A DNA stretch of 11,951 nt from Conidiobolus incongruus B7586 (taxonomy: Eukaryota > Entomophthoromycota > Entomophthoromycetes > Entomophthorales > Conidiobolaceae): contig JNEM01014130.1 in NCBI GenBank assembly GCA_000697335.1, forward strand, positions 1 to 11,951, read 5' to 3'. The notes under the pieces are model-generated. The model was not told the DNA's origin, searched no databases, and was given only the letters and a program-made list of their open reading frames with translations. This document shows positions 8,989 to 11,951 of the stretch, in pieces (the first letter of the stretch is position 1; each line of letters starts with the position of its first letter). A program made the translations under genes and the position numbers.

Positions 8989-10572
8989 ATGATTATTAAT
9001 ACATTTGTTAATACAGTGTCGAGGGCTGGTATCTTTAAATCGAACCAAGATCAATTCTTTTATCGACTGCTGAATCAGTGGTTAGTTATAATTGCATATG
9101 GTATTATTCTATTCAACAAGCTACTAATATTGTTCCATATGCTTAATTTAACTTATTTTTTCCACTGTATCATAACACGTGTAACTTTGAGCCCCATGAA
9201 ATTAACAGTTTTCACCTGGTCCTCTTTAGAACTTGGATTTTTCTTTTATTTGAATACCCAAATGACAAAATCCAACAATAATCCTATATCTATTCGCCCC
9301 GAGCTCAAACCTTTGGAGAGGAAGAAAGTAATCAGTCATGTAATTAATACAAGTGTTGATTTGAAGAGTTTGATCAAAGGATGGCTACTCATGTATCCTC
9401 AAAATGGAATCCGACTCGAAAAATTAGACGGCTTCACAAGGGAGCACGTTGAACATTGGGTGCAATGGATGGTGTTCCACAGATTAGATCATTTTACTAG
9501 CGAAGAGAAGAACGAAATCAACGAATATGTAGAATTAATCGAATCCAAGGTAGAATACGAGCCCAGTCAACAGAAGTTCGAAAAATCCAAGCATTATTTC
9601 TTTAATATGAGGCAAATTCCATTTACAACACTTCCCCTCTTCGTATATGGCTGCGTATGGTTTGCACAGGAAGTTTTCCATCACTGGATGTTGAATAAGG
9701 GATTCATCTTAGATCAACCTCAAGGCGCTCACTTGGGCGTGTATATCAAAAAAGTACCAAATGACAACGATCAACCACCGATTGTATTTGTTCATGGGCT
9801 CGGAATAGGTAACATTAAACTCTAATTTTAACCAAAATTTTTCATACATTAACACTCTGACTTAGGTCCAACTATGTATTGGTCATTCATCAATCAACTG
9901 ATATGTAGATATCCCGATCGTACTATTATGATCTTGAAGTTGGATTACATCAGTATGAAATTGGTTACAGATATTCCCTCGAATAAGTACATTCGCCAAT
10001 ATCTCCAATCAGTTTATCACAGATATCAGTTGAGACCATCTACTTGGATTACTCACTCATTTGGCAGTCTCATACCAACCTACCTCACCAAGTTTGAAAA
10101 CCAGGAAATGATAGAAAACTTGCACTTTTTGGAGCCCATATCTGTAGATATTTATAACGAACATTTATGTGGTAAAGCATACTTCGAAGAAAAGTCCACT
10201 CCGTTTGAAGTATTTGTCCGTGAATTCCTATTACATGAACTGAGTGTGAGTACCTATTTCTTTAGAAAATTCTGGTGGTAAGTCTTTAATCTATTACATC
10301 AAATATATTTCAATTATCTAATTCAATAATTAAGGGACGAAGCCAGTTTCTTTCCATACCAATTAGATATCATTCACAAAAAGACATCCATCTACATCTC
10401 GACAGATGACTGTATCGTAGATTTTGACTCAGTCAACGCTTCCCTAAGTGAATTCTTCCAAACCAAGTACGATGAGCACAAACTCCAAGTCAATGTTTGG
10501 TACGGAGTACCTCATGGTAACTTCTTATGGGAGAAAAATAATAACAAACAAATATTTATTAATATTGATTAA
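8989..10572 (+). CDS. Hydrolase gene B: membrane-anchored alpha/beta hydrolase, 3 exons, 489 residues
   Basis: Exons are 8989-9808, 9866-10277 and 10335-10572, joining into one open frame; an in-frame stop at 8971 fixes the start. Hydrophobic segments at about residues 30-62 and 70-88 form the presumed membrane anchor; the second shares an E-L-x-F motif with gene A (Glu81). A charged linker domain (about 90-250) contains T-R-E-H-V-E-H-W, equivalent to V-T-V-R-H-F-L of gene A. The hydrolase fold begins P-P-I-V-F-V-H-G-L-G-I-G (His269). The elbow is T-H-S-F-G with Ser338, so its first small residue is Thr, not Gly. F-L-E-P follows, then F-W-W ending at Trp411, S-T-D-D (Asp435/436) and V-P-H-G-N with His471. 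The triad is complete, so it is probably a membrane-bound serine hydrolase with unknown substrate. Its exons look richer in G and C than gene A. It is the last member of the array; both introns coincide with those of gene A, showing common origin by duplication despite strong divergence. Confidence 0.9.
9809..9865 (+). other. Intron 1 of hydrolase gene B (57 bp, phase 1)
   Basis: The donor is GTAACA and the acceptor is CTTAG, with TTAAC and CTGAC branch-like motifs near the end. It splits the last glycine codon of H-G-L-G-I-G and leads to P-T-M-Y. Read-through meets TAA in the sixth codon. It is homologous to intron 1 of gene A; the pseudogene keeps a similar but damaged donor at this place. 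Confidence 0.88.
10278..10334 (+). other. Intron 2 of hydrolase gene B (57 bp, phase 2)
   Basis: The donor is GTAAGT (consensus) and the acceptor is ATTAAG. It splits the second Trp codon of F-W-W (TG|G), leading to D-E-A-S-F-F. The third exon, 10335-10572, supplies the Asp and His of the triad and ends at TAA 10570. The acceptor AAG is less usual than TAG, but the joined frame and the match to gene A support it. Confidence 0.85.
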
Positions 10573-11476
10573 TTTTTTTCTTTTATTATATTTGAATGAA
10601 AAAGATAATTAATTTTAATTAATTTTTTATATTTCAAAAATTGATTAATATTGTTGAATACTCAAAATAAAATAATTTTCATTTTTTTAAATATTATTGT
10701 TGAAAATTATTATTATTATGTTTTTAACTTGATATATGAATAATTTATATTAAAAGTTTAACTTAATAAGAAAGAATTAATTAAAAAGTGATAATATTTA
10801 TTATTATAGAATTAAAGAAATTGGAATTTTTTAATTTCTGATTTTTCAAACTTATTAGTTTTAAATAAAAAAAATATATACAAAACAAATAAAAGAATAA
10901 ACAGTTTTAAATTATATATATTAATTTTTTTGATTAAAAAAATAATTTTTTAAAATTAGTTATTTAATTTAATTATGCTTAAACTAAATAATAATTATTA
11001 AAAGTCTTTTATTTTAATATTAATAAAACTAAACTATAAATCCTATAAAATTATTTAAAATTTACAAATAGCTTTTAATATTGAATTATTATCAAAATCA
11101 ACAATTTATTACTTGATAAATTATTTTAAGGTTAAGAAAAAAACTATCTAAAACCTGTTAAAATTTAAAGGATTAATTTCAACTATCATTTGTTTATTAT
11201 TGATAAAATAAAAAAAATATATTGAAAAATACCTTTTTATTTTAGCTAAAAAATTATAAAGATATTTTATTATTGGTTATATAAGTATTATATATATATT
11301 AAAGTTTAAATTAAAATTAATTAATAAAAATATAAAATAAATATCTTATAATTTAATTATAACTTAAAAATAATTAAAATAACTATTTTTAAATAAAATT
11401 TACAAAAATATAATTAGAAACCAAAACTTTTATAATAAATTATATAATTAATGAATTTTAATTCTTTTTATATAAT
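10573..11476. other. AT-rich stretch downstream of gene B, no gene recognised
   Basis: No open frame, remnant or RNA structure was recognised. An AATAAA at 10666-10671, about 95 bp after the gene B stop, could be a polyadenylation signal, but such strings are expected by chance here. The stretch ends where the right copy of the flanking repeat starts. Confidence 0.5.
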
Positions 11477-11951
11477 CCTTTATTAAAATATAAATCAAGA
11501 TGTTAGATTAAGTTAAATTAATCTTTTTTTCAAATTTCTTTAAATAAACACTATATTAATATATAAATATAAATTATTATAATAGATTATAATAATATAT
11601 ATTATTTTTATTTAGTTTTTAAGGGAAAATCAATTAATAGTAATCTTTATATTACTTTTTAAAATAAAATTATTTTTAATTGATATTTTTAATATAAGTT
11701 AAAAAGACTTATTATTTTATATAATGATTATAAAATATATAAAGTTAAATTTGTAAAAAACTTTTTAATTAAAAATAAATAAAAAAAACTACCATATTTA
11801 GTATATTCTTTAGATTATAACTTATGTAATTATAACTATTTTAGGTAATTAAAAATTAGCTTATAAGAAAAATAATTTTATAAGGAAATTTAATTAATTT
11901 ATAAAATACTAAATTTTAATCTTTAATAAAAAAAACTATTTTATAGATATT
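11477..11951. repeat. Right copy of the long non-coding repeat, running off the window
   Basis: This is in the same orientation as 1-479 and begins with the same 20 bases. Similarity continues to the last base, so the repeat probably extends beyond the window. Most visible differences are C/T and G/A exchanges, and in the last 170 bases this copy usually has the T or A while the left copy has C or G. No coding potential is seen. Family unknown. Confidence 0.85.

Noticed and set aside
10573-11476. Polyadenylation signals and other AT-rich motifs
   Set aside because: AATAAA and similar strings occur throughout by chance at this base composition, so they cannot be called from sequence alone.
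1-11951. The two flanking repeats as terminal repeats of one giant mobile element carrying the hydrolase genes
   Set aside because: Nothing between them encodes mobility functions, the enclosed genes are ordinary intron-bearing host-type genes, and the repeat seems to continue past the right edge.

Overview
The window is nuclear DNA of a very AT-rich eukaryote. The evidence is two protein-coding genes broken by very short (51-63 bp) GT-AG introns, intergenic DNA that is almost entirely A and T, and no ribosome-binding sites or operon packing. The predicted proteins carry signatures I associate with a fungal family of membrane-anchored alpha/beta hydrolases: an HG oxyanion motif, a G-x-S-x-G-like elbow, an F-W-W block and a late Asp/His pair. 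An AT-rich early-diverging fungus (for example the Conidiobolus/Entomophthora side of the tree) is therefore the best guess. That placement is inference; a dictyostelid-like amoeba is the main alternative, although the homopolymer Asn/Gln runs typical of that group are absent.

Layout, left to right. Positions 1-479 are one copy of a non-coding interspersed repeat. Positions 480-1232 are AT-rich with nothing recognisable. Positions 1233 to about 2710 hold a decayed third copy of the hydrolase gene, readable only by following similarity across frames, with all three exons present. Positions 2711-4283 are intergenic and end in a candidate TATA box. Positions 4284-5813 are intact hydrolase gene A (three exons, 471 residues). 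Positions 5814-8988 are a long intergenic region with a few palindromic or motif-like sites towards its right end. Positions 8989-10572 are intact hydrolase gene B (three exons, 489 residues). Positions 10573-11476 are AT-rich DNA, and 11477-11951 is a second, direct-orientation copy of the left repeat, running off the end.

The biological unit is a head-to-tail array of three paralogues on the plus strand: one dead and two alive. All share the same protein architecture: N-terminal membrane segments, a long linker domain and a C-terminal hydrolase fold. The two intact genes share both intron positions and phases, and the dead copy keeps the second intron and a trace of the first. The live proteins have diverged strongly from each other, including around the nucleophile, which suggests old duplicates with separated roles. 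Substrates cannot be read from the sequence.

I saw no CRISPR array, RNA gene, recognisable transposase, integrase or capsid gene, and no candidate for a wholly new multi-gene system. The most informative hidden object is the hydrolase pseudogene, which no single reading frame reveals.
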